From: Betaproteobacteria bacterium UBA1934
GTDB taxonomy: Bacteria > Pseudomonadota > Gammaproteobacteria > Burkholderiales > Rhodocyclaceae
Reading direction: 5' to 3'
Assembly: GCA_002337055.1 (NCBI GenBank)
Contig: DDFG01000001.1
Coordinates: 398,771 to 425,832, forward strand
DNA length: 27,062 nucleotides
Part shown: in pieces, positions 7,910 through 15,594 of the stretch
Layout: the number at the start of each line of letters is the position of its first letter
Numbering within the stretch: position 1 is the first letter of the stretch
The notes under the pieces: model-generated
What the model was told of the DNA's origin: nothing
The model's database searches: none
The model's input: the letters and a program-made list of their open reading frames with translations, nothing else
Made by a program: the position numbers and the translations under genes

Positions 7910-9223
7910 TCAGAAGCCGGTGAAGGTACTGGTTTCCCAGGCGGTTTCGGAGTTTGGATACAGCGTCACCGTGGTCACACCGAGAGCCGTTGCGGCGCTG
8001 CTGCTGCTCAGGTTGCCGCCGAGGAAGGCGTCTATCAGCTTCACGGTCTGGAGCGGGTGCGAAACCGGGAAGCCATGGTCATAACCCTGGTTTGCGCCGA
8101 TCATCACCGCCGTCACGGTGCCGCCTGCCTGCTTCAAGTCGTACTTGCTAGTGGCCGTGTAGTTGTCGTAAATAACCTGATCGCCGCGCCAGGTGGCGAA
8201 ATCGGTCGTCGCCTTGACCAGCAATGCCTTCTTGCCGTTGAGCAGAGTGCCCAGGCGACGGTCGCCGGCAATGGTGACGACGCTACCGCTGCCGTTAGTG
8301 TGCGTCACATCGAAATTGCTGACGTTGAACTTATGCGCGTAGTACAGTGATTCCGGCATGTATTGCACATAGAGGCCGTCAAGCAGCGAGTTTTCGTAAT
8401 TGATGTCGTTGGTGAAGGTCGCGTCGCCGATGGCGAAAGTGTTGATGTTGTACTTCAGTACATCGTTATAGACCACCATGTCCCAGACGAACTTGACGTT
8501 GGCCAGGGTGCGCTGGTCGCCTTGCCAGGAACGTTGCTGGAAGCCGGCAGCAGTAATGCCCTTGGCGTCGTCGGTGACGGTAACCCAATCGCCCACCGCC
8601 CAGGTCTGCCCGGCCGAATCGGTACCGGCTTGGCCCGCATTGGCGAAGCTGACGCGCACGCCACGCGTGCCGATACCGGTCAGGCTGACGATATTGGCAT
8701 AACGCGAGGGGTTGGCGATCATCATTTCCAGTGCGACGCCAAAACCCATCGAATAGCCCACCAGCGTCACGCCGGAAGTGGGAAAACCGTCGATCTTGTT
8801 CATCACCTTTTCAAAATCGAGAGCAAAATCTTTCAAACTCGTGATTTCCTTGTTGTAGCTCGAGTTGCCGCTGCCCCGATAGTCAAAGGTATAAACGGTG
8901 TAGGCGTTGTTAAACGCTTCGATGGAGCGGAAATATTGCAACATGCCTTCGAAAATCTTGCCGGAAGTATTGTTGCCAGGCACCAGCACCAGCGTTTGCG
9001 GGCCGTGGCCGACCTTGCGGACATAGATGCTTTCTTTTGGGTCGCTTGTCTGGATGCCGTCAATGACGATCGAACCAGCGCCGATGGCGCTGATCGCCGT
9101 TGTTGTGATCGTGGTCGTGCCGTCGGTGGATGGCGTGCTGCTCGACGAGCTGTCGTTGCAACCGGCCAGTGCCAGGCCGCTGGCAATCAACAGTAAGGTG
9201 AGCCATTTGCGGATGGGATTCAT
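7910..9223 (-). CDS. Lipoprotein alpha/beta hydrolase
   Basis: The protein is a 437-residue secreted hydrolase. The first 22 residues form a lipoprotein signal peptide (MNPIRKW, hydrophobic core, lipobox LAGC with Cys22), followed by a Ser/Thr-rich linker that would hold the catalytic domain away from the membrane. The alpha/beta hydrolase fold shows LVLVPGNNTSGK (oxyanion region), FDYRGSGNS, the nucleophile elbow GYSMG (Ser158) and a likely catalytic His in GYDHGFPVSHP (His383 or His389). The start is ATG 9223, chosen over an upstream in-frame TTG (9235) because GGAG lies 6 bases before it. A sigma-70-like promoter lies upstream at 9276-9304. Substrate is unknown; esterase, lipase or depolymerase are all possible. 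A LuxR-type gene follows after a terminator-like hairpin. Confidence 0.85.
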   Translation of the reverse strand: MNPIRKWLTLLLIASGLALAGCNDSSSSSTPSTDGTTTITTTAISAIGAGSIVIDGIQTSDPKESIYVRKVGHGPQTLVLVPGNNTSGKIFEGMLQYFRSIEAFNNAYTVYTFDYRGSGNSSYNKEITSLKDFALDFEKVMNKIDGFPTSGVTLVGYSMGFGVALEMMIANPSRYANIVSLTGIGTRGVRVSFANAGQAGTDSAGQTWAVGDWVTVTDDAKGITAAGFQQRSWQGDQRTLANVKFVWDMVVYNDVLKYNINTFAIGDATFTNDINYENSLLDGLYVQYMPESLYYAHKFNVSNFDVTHTNGSGSVVTIAGDRRLGTLLNGKKALLVKATTDFATWRGDQVIYDNYTATSKYDLKQAGGTVTAVMIGANQGYDHGFPVSHPLQTVKLIDAFLGGNLSSSSAATALGVTTVTLYPNSETAWETSTFTGF

Positions 9224-9275
9224 GTTTGTCTCCAATTTTGAGTCGTGAAGGTACGCGGCGATGAACCGTCATTTC

Positions 9276-9304
9276 ACTATAGCTGCCCGCTGCCGGCAGG
9301 TGAA
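9276..9304 (-). promoter_or_regulatory. Sigma-70-like promoter for the lipoprotein hydrolase
   Basis: On the minus strand TTCACC (9304-9299) is a 4 of 6 match to -35, followed by a 17-base spacer and TATAGT (9281-9276), a 5 of 6 match to -10. Transcription would begin about 45 bases before the hydrolase ATG at 9223. Confidence 0.5.
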
Positions 9305-9312
9305 TGCCGCAA

Positions 9313-9921
9313 ATGCACTATAAAAAGCTGATAGCATGTGCGCGAATTCTGGATGAAACCGCGATTCCCTTGCCCGTCACCGCTACTGCCAGCCTCCTGA
9401 TCCATCCCTCCCAGCGCGGCTCGCCGGTGCGGTCGATCAGCGCGTGCGCTGTGCGCCATCAAGATGACACCCTTGCGTTTGCCTTTCGATGCGAAGCCCG
9501 GATGACCGAGATGGCCATCCCGTCGCCCCGGCGCGCCGGGCATGCAGATGGGCTTTGGCGGCACACCTGTTGCGAAGCCTTTCTGACCGTGCCCGGTAGC
9601 AAGGCTTATCACGAATTCAATTTCTCGCCCTCGGGCGAGTGGGCGCACTATGCCTTTACCGACATCCGCTGCCGGAATCCCGACGTACCCTCGTTGCCGT
9701 GCCCGCCGATGGTCCGGTTTTGTCAGGACGGGCAGGGTTTTGAGCTCTCTGCCGAGGTGCCGGGGGCGAATCTGTCGTTTGCGCACGGGCAGGTTCTGTT
9801 GCTCGGGATCGCCGCGGTGATTGAGGATTTCGCCGGACAGTGCACGCACTGGGCGCTCACGCATGCAGGCGCGGCGCCGGATTTTCACTGCCGCCAGACT
9901 TTTTTGCTGGAACTGACATGA
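9313..9921 (+). CDS. DOMON-like domain protein of unknown function
   Basis: The protein has about 200 residues, no signal peptide and no membrane segment. I recognise the pattern of the bacterial DOMON-like beta-sandwich family: LAFAFRCEA, then LWRHTCCEAFLTVPGSKAYHEFNFSPSGEWAHYAF, and a late CRQTFLLEL. DOMON folds bind heme or sugars in other proteins, but no ligand has been shown to me for this soluble bacterial type. The start is uncertain: ATG 9313 has AGGTG about 10 bases upstream, ATG 9304 is only one base from it, and the conserved part begins only after a TTG at 9370. Its stop overlaps the ATG of the NamZ-like gene (ATGA, 9918-9921), so the two proteins are probably made together and may act on related muropeptide or sugar substrates (inference). 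Confidence 0.75.
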   Translation: MHYKKLIACARILDETAIPLPVTATASLLIHPSQRGSPVRSISACAVRHQDDTLAFAFRCEARMTEMAIPSPRRAGHADGLWRHTCCEAFLTVPGSKAYHEFNFSPSGEWAHYAFTDIRCRNPDVPSLPCPPMVRFCQDGQGFELSAEVPGANLSFAHGQVLLLGIAAVIEDFAGQCTHWALTHAGAAPDFHCRQTFLLELT

Positions 9922-11135
9922 CCTCTCTTCCTCTCTTTGGCATCGACCGCTTGCTTGCCGACCCGACACTGCGGCGTTCTCTCGACGGTCGCCGTGTGGC
10001 GCTGCTGGCGCATCCCGCCTCGGTCACAAGCGATCTGACGCACAGCATCGATGCCCTGGCGAGTCTGCCCGATCTGCACCTTACCGCTGCCTTCGGCCCG
10101 CAGCACGGCCTGCGCGGCGACAAACAGGACAACATGGTCGAATCCGCCCATTTCATCGATCCGCGGCATCACATTCCGGTGTTCAGCCTCTATGGCGAGG
10201 TACGGCGGCCCACGGCGGCCATGATGGATACTTTCGACGTGCTGCTGATCGATCTTCAGGATCTTGGCTGCCGCATCTACACTTTTATTACCACGCTGCG
10301 TTATATGCTTGAGGCTGCAGCCGCTCATGGCAAGGCAGTCGTGATATTGGATCGTCCGAATCCGGTTGGCCGTCCGGTCGAAGGGCTGTGTCTGCGGCCT
10401 GGCTGGGAGAGCTTCGTCGGCGCCGGGCCGCTGCCGATGCGGCACGGTTTGACCTTGGGCGAGCTGGCGCGCTGGTTCATTGCCCGCTTCCAGATCGACG
10501 TGGACTGTACTGTCGTCGAGATGCAGGGCTGGCAACCCGATGCGGCGCAGAGCTACGGTTGGCCGCTCGGCGCCCGAAGCTGGGTCAATCCTAGCCCCAA
10601 TGCCCCCAACCTGTTCATGGCGCGTGCCTATCCGGGCACGGTGATGTTGGAAGGCACGACCTGGTCGGAAGGGCGGGGCACGACCCGTCCGCTCGAGGTA
10701 TTTGGCGCTCCCGATATCGACGCGCGGGCTCTGTTGGCCGAGATGACCCGCCTTGCGCCGACTTGGTTGTCAGGCTGCCGTCTGCGCGAATGCTGGTTTG
10801 AGCCCACTTTTCACAAGCATGCCGGGGAACTATGTCACGGTGTGCAGATTCATGTCGAAGATGCCGCCTATGACCACGCCGCGTTCCGGCCCTGGCGCTT
10901 GCAGGCGCTGGCCTTCAAGGCGCAGCGCGAGCTTTGCCCGGAATACCCCTTGTGGCGCGATTTTGCCTACGAATACGAGCGTGACCGGCTGGCCATCGAT
11001 CTGATCAACGGTTCGCCCCTGCTTCGTTTGTGGGTGGATGACCCGGCGGCGACACCGGGCGATCTGGATGCGCTGACGATTCCAGACGAAAGGGTCTGGG
11101 AAGAGCTGCGCCGTCCCTTCTTGCTCTATTCCTGA
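9918..11135 (+). CDS. namZ: NamZ-type exo-beta-N-acetylmuramidase (DUF1343, GH171)
   Basis: DUF1343 proteins such as Bacillus subtilis NamZ remove N-acetylmuramic acid from the non-reducing end of peptidoglycan fragments during cell-wall recycling. The 405 residues show the family landmarks: VALLAHPASVTSDLTHS, AFGPQHGLRGDKQDNM, SLYGEVRRPT, DVLLIDLQDLGCRIYTF, DRPNPVGRPVEG and PNAPNLFMARAYPGTVMLEGT. Unlike many relatives this copy begins directly with the catalytic domain (MTSLPLFGIDRLLADP) and has no signal peptide, which suggests action on imported fragments in the cytoplasm. Start ATG 9918 overlaps the stop of the DOMON-like gene, indicating coupling; an open frame back to 9840 has no support. 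Its stop lies 10 bases inside the 3' end of the convergent response-regulator gene. Family assignment is firm, exact substrate inferred. Confidence 0.88.
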   Translation: MTSLPLFGIDRLLADPTLRRSLDGRRVALLAHPASVTSDLTHSIDALASLPDLHLTAAFGPQHGLRGDKQDNMVESAHFIDPRHHIPVFSLYGEVRRPTAAMMDTFDVLLIDLQDLGCRIYTFITTLRYMLEAAAAHGKAVVILDRPNPVGRPVEGLCLRPGWESFVGAGPLPMRHGLTLGELARWFIARFQIDVDCTVVEMQGWQPDAAQSYGWPLGARSWVNPSPNAPNLFMARAYPGTVMLEGTTWSEGRGTTRPLEVFGAPDIDARALLAEMTRLAPTWLSGCRLRECWFEPTFHKHAGELCHGVQIHVEDAAYDHAAFRPWRLQALAFKAQRELCPEYPLWRDFAYEYERDRLAIDLINGSPLLRLWVDDPAATPGDLDALTIPDERVWEELRRPFLLYS

Positions 11136-12061
11136 ACTTCGGGAGCAGAAGGCGCTATTGCGGCGACGCCGGGTCGGGGAGCCGCCAGTTGCGCGCGCAG
11201 CAGTGCAAAAATCTGGGTACGGCCATGCTCGCGGGCGGTTTGCAGGGGCGTCTTGCCCTCGAACTCGGCGCCGATATCGACGCCGCCACCGGCAACGAAA
11301 AGCTCGCAGGCCAACTTGTCGCCGCGCTGAATCGCGGCAACGAACTGGGCGGGATCAAAATACTGCAAACCCATCTCTGTCAAAGCTTTGCGTGCGTCGA
11401 GCGGTGAATAGGCGGTGCTCGCGAAAACTGCTCTCTGGTCTTCCTCTCTGAAAGCGGCCTCAATAGTGTCGGCAGAGCCAGGCCGGGCAGATATGCCGCG
11501 CGATCTTGCCGGACCCGCCACCCCGGTCGGTGCGTCAGCAGCATGTTTGCGACGGGGAATCATGTCGGCATCAAGCAGCGGTTCGATCTTGGCGAACACT
11601 TCCAGGCGCGAGAAAGGCTTTTTCATGAAATCGTCGGCGCCAATCCGGTTTGCATAAAACTGCTCCGTCGCCTGCTCGTTGCCGCTGATCATGATGACCG
11701 GAATGTGGCGCGTCATCTCGTCACGCCGCATCTGGCGCAGTGCCGCGAAACCGTTCATGCCGGGCAGCACGATGTCGAGAAAGATTAATTCCGGTTGTTC
11801 CTGTCGTGCGATGTCCAGGGCGGTCTCTGCGTCGAACGCCTGAAAGGTCGCGTAGCCCGCCGAATGCAGTGTCTTTTTAAGGGCCGCGACGATGGTCGCG
11901 GAATCGTCAACGATCAGCACCTTGGTATTGGCCCGGGCATTGAGGCGCCGACGGCGGCGTCGTTCCACCGGCCGCATTGGCTGCTCGGACGGCGGACTTT
12001 CCGGTTGGTCGAGGGGTTCCGGGACGGGCGAACGTCCGAACAGCGAACGAAGAAAACTCAT
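11126..12061 (-). CDS. Response regulator receiver domain fused to C-terminal ankyrin-like repeats
   Basis: The 311-residue protein starts MSFLRSLFGRS, has a Pro-rich and then Arg-rich stretch (residues 34-39 all Arg), a complete receiver domain at about 46-165, a linker, and two ankyrin-like repeats at about 240-300 (FVAAIQRGDKLACELFVAGG and EFEGKTPLQTAREHGRTQIF). Receiver residues are intact: acidic Asp52/Asp53, phospho-acceptor Asp96 (FLDIVLPGMNG), Ser126 and Lys148. There is no DNA-binding or enzymatic output, so signalling presumably runs through protein contacts of the ankyrin part. Upstream in-frame codons to 12505 lie over the divergent aminopeptidase and are rejected; ATG 12061 has only a weak Shine-Dalgarno. 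No histidine kinase is nearby. The 3' end overlaps the namZ-like gene by 10 bases. Confidence 0.88.
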   Translation of the reverse strand: MSFLRSLFGRSPVPEPLDQPESPPSEQPMRPVERRRRRRLNARANTKVLIVDDSATIVAALKKTLHSAGYATFQAFDAETALDIARQEQPELIFLDIVLPGMNGFAALRQMRRDEMTRHIPVIMISGNEQATEQFYANRIGADDFMKKPFSRLEVFAKIEPLLDADMIPRRKHAADAPTGVAGPARSRGISARPGSADTIEAAFREEDQRAVFASTAYSPLDARKALTEMGLQYFDPAQFVAAIQRGDKLACELFVAGGGVDIGAEFEGKTPLQTAREHGRTQIFALLRAQLAAPRPGVAAIAPSAPEVQE

Positions 12062-12104
12062 GGCAATGCGTACCGGGTGGGGCGACGGGAGGATCGGCTC
12101 AAGC

Positions 12105-12179
12105 GGAAGTTTAACCACCTTTGCTGTTTCATGGCAGGAAATTTCCCACACTGCATAGCGTGTGCGGCGGTAAACTTCC
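12105..12179. promoter_or_regulatory. Symmetric three-part GGAARTTT motif in the divergent intergenic region
   Basis: Three related elements lie 32 bases apart: GGAAGTTTAACC (12105-12116), the perfect palindrome GGAAATTTCC (12137-12146), and GGTAAACTTCC (12169-12179), which is the inverted copy of the first with a one-base difference. The outer arms and the central palindrome share the same dyad axis near 12142, and 32 bases is about three helical turns. This geometry suits an operator for a multimeric regulator controlling both the response-regulator gene and the M18 aminopeptidase gene. No known regulator consensus is recognised. Confidence 0.4.
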
Positions 12180-12203
12180 CATTTTTGAACGACTCCGCGA
12201 ATC

Positions 12204-13493
12204 ATGGCCATTTCCAACGAACACCGCGCCGCCGCGCGCGACCTGCTTGACTTCATCGATGCCAGCCCCAGTCCGTGGCACGCCGTTGCTGTTGCCGAGG
12301 CGAGGCTGCTTGCCGCCGGATACCGGGCGCTCAATGAAAGCGAGCGTTGGCAATTGGTGCCGGGTGGCCGATATTTTGTAACCCGGGGCGGGTCGTCGCT
12401 GATCGCTTTCATGATGGGGCAGTCCGCTGACAGCGCTCTGCGCCTTGTTGGCACGCATACCGATTCGCCCGGCCTGCGTCTGAAACCGCGCGCGGCGCAC
12501 GCCACCGACGGTCTCCTCCGGCTGGGGGTGGAGGTCTATGGCGGGCCGATTCTGGCGACGTTTGCCGACCGCGACCTCGGTCTGGCAGGGCGGGTCAACG
12601 TCCGCATGCCGGAAGGTCACACGGCGCGGCTGGTGAATATCGCCGAACCGCTGCTGCGACTGCCGAATCTCGCCATTCACATGAACCGAGAGGTTAACGA
12701 GCAAGGTCTCAAGCTGCACAAGCAGAATGAACTGCCGCTCATCCTCGACGTGGCGAGCGATGCGCCGGAACAGCGTTTCCTCGCCTTGCTGGCGGCCGCG
12801 CTCTCCGTGGCACCGGAAGATATCCTGAACTGGGATCTCGCCGCTTACGACACTCAAAAGGGAGCGTTCTGGGGCGCAGAAGGCGCTTTCATCGCCAGTC
12901 GCCAGCTTGATAACCTGTCTTCGACCCATGCCGCGTTGAGTGCGCTGCTGGCGACCGAGCAGCCTCGCTCGACCTGCCTGATTGCCCTGTTCGATCACGA
13001 AGAGGTCGGTAGCGAGAGCGCCACCGGCGCCGGCGGCAGCTTCATTGCCGACGTGCTCCAGCGTATCGGTATTGTCAGCGGCCTTGATGAAGAGGGACGC
13101 CGTTGCGCGCTGGCGAAGAGCTTCATGATCAGCGCCGACATGGCGCACGCCTATCACCCGAACTTTCCCGCCGCCTACGAGCCTAATCACAAGGTGATGG
13201 TCAACGCCGGGCCGGTGATCAAGACCAACGTCAATCAACGCTACGCCACGAACTCCGACAGCGCGGCCCGTTTCATAGCACTGTGCGAACAGGCCGGCGT
13301 GCCTTACCAGAATTACGCGCACCGCACCGATCTTGGCTGCGGCTCGACTATCGGCCCGATCGTCGCTTCGCGCCTGGGGATTCCCTGCGTCGATGTCGGC
13401 TCGCCGATGTGGGCAATGCACAGCATCCGCGAAAGCGCCGGGGTGAGCGATCATGCCTGGATGATCGGAGCGATGCGCGCCCATTTCGCGTGA
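12204..13493 (+). CDS. apeB: M18 family metalloaminopeptidase
   Basis: This cytosolic zinc exopeptidase releases N-terminal residues, in this family often acidic ones, from peptides. The 429-residue length matches bacterial M18 enzymes. Visible signatures are THTDSPGLRLKPR with metal ligand His85 and the associated Asp87, the second acidic site FDHEEVGSESATGAGGSF, and the C-terminal block MAHAYHPNFPAAYEPNHK and NYAHRTDLGCGSTIGPI. ATG 12204 begins MAISNEHRAAARDLLDFIDASPSPWHAV, the usual N-terminus. It has no strong Shine-Dalgarno. It is divergent from the response-regulator gene across a 142-base region holding a symmetric motif. The YoaA-like helicase gene follows 70 bases later on the same strand. 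Confidence 0.95.
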   Translation: MAISNEHRAAARDLLDFIDASPSPWHAVAVAEARLLAAGYRALNESERWQLVPGGRYFVTRGGSSLIAFMMGQSADSALRLVGTHTDSPGLRLKPRAAHATDGLLRLGVEVYGGPILATFADRDLGLAGRVNVRMPEGHTARLVNIAEPLLRLPNLAIHMNREVNEQGLKLHKQNELPLILDVASDAPEQRFLALLAAALSVAPEDILNWDLAAYDTQKGAFWGAEGAFIASRQLDNLSSTHAALSALLATEQPRSTCLIALFDHEEVGSESATGAGGSFIADVLQRIGIVSGLDEEGRRCALAKSFMISADMAHAYHPNFPAAYEPNHKVMVNAGPVIKTNVNQRYATNSDSAARFIALCEQAGVPYQNYAHRTDLGCGSTIGPIVASRLGIPCVDVGSPMWAMHSIRESAGVSDHAWMIGAMRAHFA

Positions 13494-13563
13494 TTGTGGC
13501 GGTCATTTCCCGGGTCGAGGTTTCCGCGCGGCCTTCCCGTTGGGCGTGGATGCCGCGCGGTCG

Positions 13564-15504
13564 ATGAGTTCGCTTTTGCTGCACGATCTTTTTTCTGAAA
13601 CCGGGCCGCTTGCCGAGGCGATTCCCGGTTATCGACCGCGCGCCCAGCAGATCGAAATGGCCGAGCGCATCGCGGCGACCATCGCGGAGAATGGCCAGTT
13701 CATCGCCGAGGCGGGTACCGGTACCGGCAAGACGTTTGCATATCTCGTTCCGGCGATGCGTTCTGGGGGCAAGGTCATTGTATCTACCGGCACCAAGACG
13801 CTTCAGGATCAGCTGTTCAACAAGGATATCCCGACCGTCCGGCAGGCGCTCAAGGCGCCGGTCAGCGTTGCCTTGCTGAAGGGGCGGAGCAATTACGTCT
13901 GTCACTACCATCTTGAACGGGCGCAGGCGGAGGGGCGATTTCTGACCCGCGCCGACGCGCTGCACGCCCGTCGTATCGCGGCTTTCGCCCGCACCACGCA
14001 AAGCGGCGACAAGGCTGAATGCGTCGATGTGCCCGAGGATTCGGCCGTGTGGAGCGCGGTCACTTCGACGCGCGACAACTGCCTCGGTCAGGAATGCCCG
14101 CACGCCAAGGCGTGTTTTGTCATGGCGGCGCGGCGTGCGGCGATGGACGCCGATCTGGTGGTGGTCAATCACCACCTGTTCTTTGCCGATGTTATGTTGC
14201 GTGACGAAGGCACGGCCGAACTGCTGCCGGCTTGCAATACCGTCATTTTTGACGAGGCGCACCAGTTGCCCGAGGTCGCCACCCTGTTTTTTGGCGACAG
14301 CGTGTCAACGGCGCAGGTGGCCGATCTGGCGCGCGATACGCGTGGCGAAACCCTGAGCGCAGCCCGCGACTGCCTCGATTTGCAGGAGGCGTGTCGTGCG
14401 CTGGAGAAGATCGGGAAGGATCTTCGTCTGGCGGTCGGCGTCGATGCAGGTCGCTACTCGGCAGCTCAACTGCGCGACCGGAGCGGCTTCGCACCCGCGT
14501 TGTTGCAACTGGTCGATGAACTCAAACGATTCGCGGCCCTTCTCGAAACGCAGGCCGGGCGTTCCGAAGGGCTAGAGAACTGCTGGCGGCGTAGTGGTGA
14601 TCTGATTGCGCGTTTCGAGCGCTGGGGCGGGCTGGCAGAGGGGGAGTCGCTCGATTATGTGCACTGGGCCGAGGCGTACACGCACTCGCTGCAACTCAAC
14701 GCGACGCCGCTCGACGTGGCAGAGATGTTCAGAAAGCAGCTGGGTGGCCATCCGCGCGCCTGGATTTTCACTTCCGCGACTCTGGCCGTGCAGGGCAATT
14801 TTGCCCACTATGCCGCCGAACTGGGTCTGGATGCGGCGGCTTCGGCCTGCTGGCAAAGCCCTTTCGATTATCCCCGGCAGGCATTGCTGTACGCGCCGCT
14901 CGGCATGCCCGAACCGAATGCCTGGGGATATACGGAAGCCGTCGTCGATGCGGCCTTTCCGGTGCTCAAGGCCAGCGGCGGCGGCGCGTTCTTTCTGTGC
15001 ACCAGCCTGAAAGCCATGCGCCGCACCCGCGAACTGCTGGAAGCGCGCTTGCAGGACGAAGGCTTGCCCATGCCGCTGCTGATGCAGGGCGAGGGCAGCA
15101 AAAACGATTTGCTCGAACGTTTTCGTCGCTATGGCAACGCGGTGCTGGTCGGCAGCCAGAGTTTCTGGGAGGGGGTCGATGTGCGTGGCGAGGCGTTGTC
15201 GCTGGTGGTCATCGACAAACTGCCTTTCGCGCCGCCGGACGATCCTGTGCTGTCGGCCCGCATCGAGCGGATGAACAAAGCCGGCCGCAATGCGTTCATG
15301 GAATACCAGTTGCCGCGCGCAGTGATCAACGTCAAGCAGGGCGCCGGCCGGCTGATCCGAGACGAGACGGATAGCGGCGTGCTGATGATCTGCGATCCGC
15401 GCCTGACCGCCAAGCCCTACGGTCGCCGTGTCTGGCAAAGCTTGCCGCCGATGCGGCGGACACGCGAGTTGGGAGAGGTCCTGGCGTTTTTCCACGACCG
15501 CTGA
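13564..15504 (+). CDS. yoaA: YoaA-like iron-sulfur superfamily 2 DNA helicase (DinG/XPD type)
   Basis: This is an ATP-dependent 5'-3' DNA helicase of the XPD/DinG group, with a role in DNA repair and replication fork processing. The 646 residues are close to E. coli YoaA in length. Visible motifs are Q-like PGYRPRAQQIEMAE, Walker A GTGTGKT (51-57), DEAH box (230-233), TSATLAV, SFWEGVDVRGEALSLVVIDKLPF and QGAGRLIRDETDSGVLMICDPR. Four cysteines between Walker A and DEAH (113, 173, 178, 184, the last three in NCLGQECPHAKACF) are the expected [4Fe-4S] ligands. The frame reaches back to a TTG at 13540; ATG 13564 gives the normal family N-terminus. In E. coli YoaA works with the polymerase III chi subunit; that partner gene is not in the window. 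Confidence 0.93.
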   Translation: MSSLLLHDLFSETGPLAEAIPGYRPRAQQIEMAERIAATIAENGQFIAEAGTGTGKTFAYLVPAMRSGGKVIVSTGTKTLQDQLFNKDIPTVRQALKAPVSVALLKGRSNYVCHYHLERAQAEGRFLTRADALHARRIAAFARTTQSGDKAECVDVPEDSAVWSAVTSTRDNCLGQECPHAKACFVMAARRAAMDADLVVVNHHLFFADVMLRDEGTAELLPACNTVIFDEAHQLPEVATLFFGDSVSTAQVADLARDTRGETLSAARDCLDLQEACRALEKIGKDLRLAVGVDAGRYSAAQLRDRSGFAPALLQLVDELKRFAALLETQAGRSEGLENCWRRSGDLIARFERWGGLAEGESLDYVHWAEAYTHSLQLNATPLDVAEMFRKQLGGHPRAWIFTSATLAVQGNFAHYAAELGLDAAASACWQSPFDYPRQALLYAPLGMPEPNAWGYTEAVVDAAFPVLKASGGGAFFLCTSLKAMRRTRELLEARLQDEGLPMPLLMQGEGSKNDLLERFRRYGNAVLVGSQSFWEGVDVRGEALSLVVIDKLPFAPPDDPVLSARIERMNKAGRNAFMEYQLPRAVINVKQGAGRLIRDETDSGVLMICDPRLTAKPYGRRVWQSLPPMRRTRELGEVLAFFHDR

Positions 15505-15594
15505 TTGGTCGTTGCGGCGAGGTCCGGCTGGCCTGCTCGTTACGGCACTTTCTCCCGAGTGTGCGACACTGAGCCCTTCTTTCGGAGGCGATCG

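Noticed and set aside
8363..9196. 277-codon plus-strand open frame opposite the lipoprotein hydrolase
   Set aside because: The minus strand encodes a signal peptide, lipobox and GYSMG elbow; the plus frame has composition of a shadow.
9316..9327. CACTATAAAAAG as a plus-strand promoter
   Set aside because: No acceptable -35 lies 16-18 bases upstream; kept only as a note on the uncertain start of the DOMON-like gene.
12129..13484. 451-codon open frame on the minus strand
   Set aside because: It is the shadow of the M18 aminopeptidase, whose conserved metal-site motifs are on the plus strand.
13524..13560. Two copies of the palindrome CCGCGCGG between the aminopeptidase and helicase genes
   Set aside because: Short, GC-only palindromes are common by chance in DNA of this composition.
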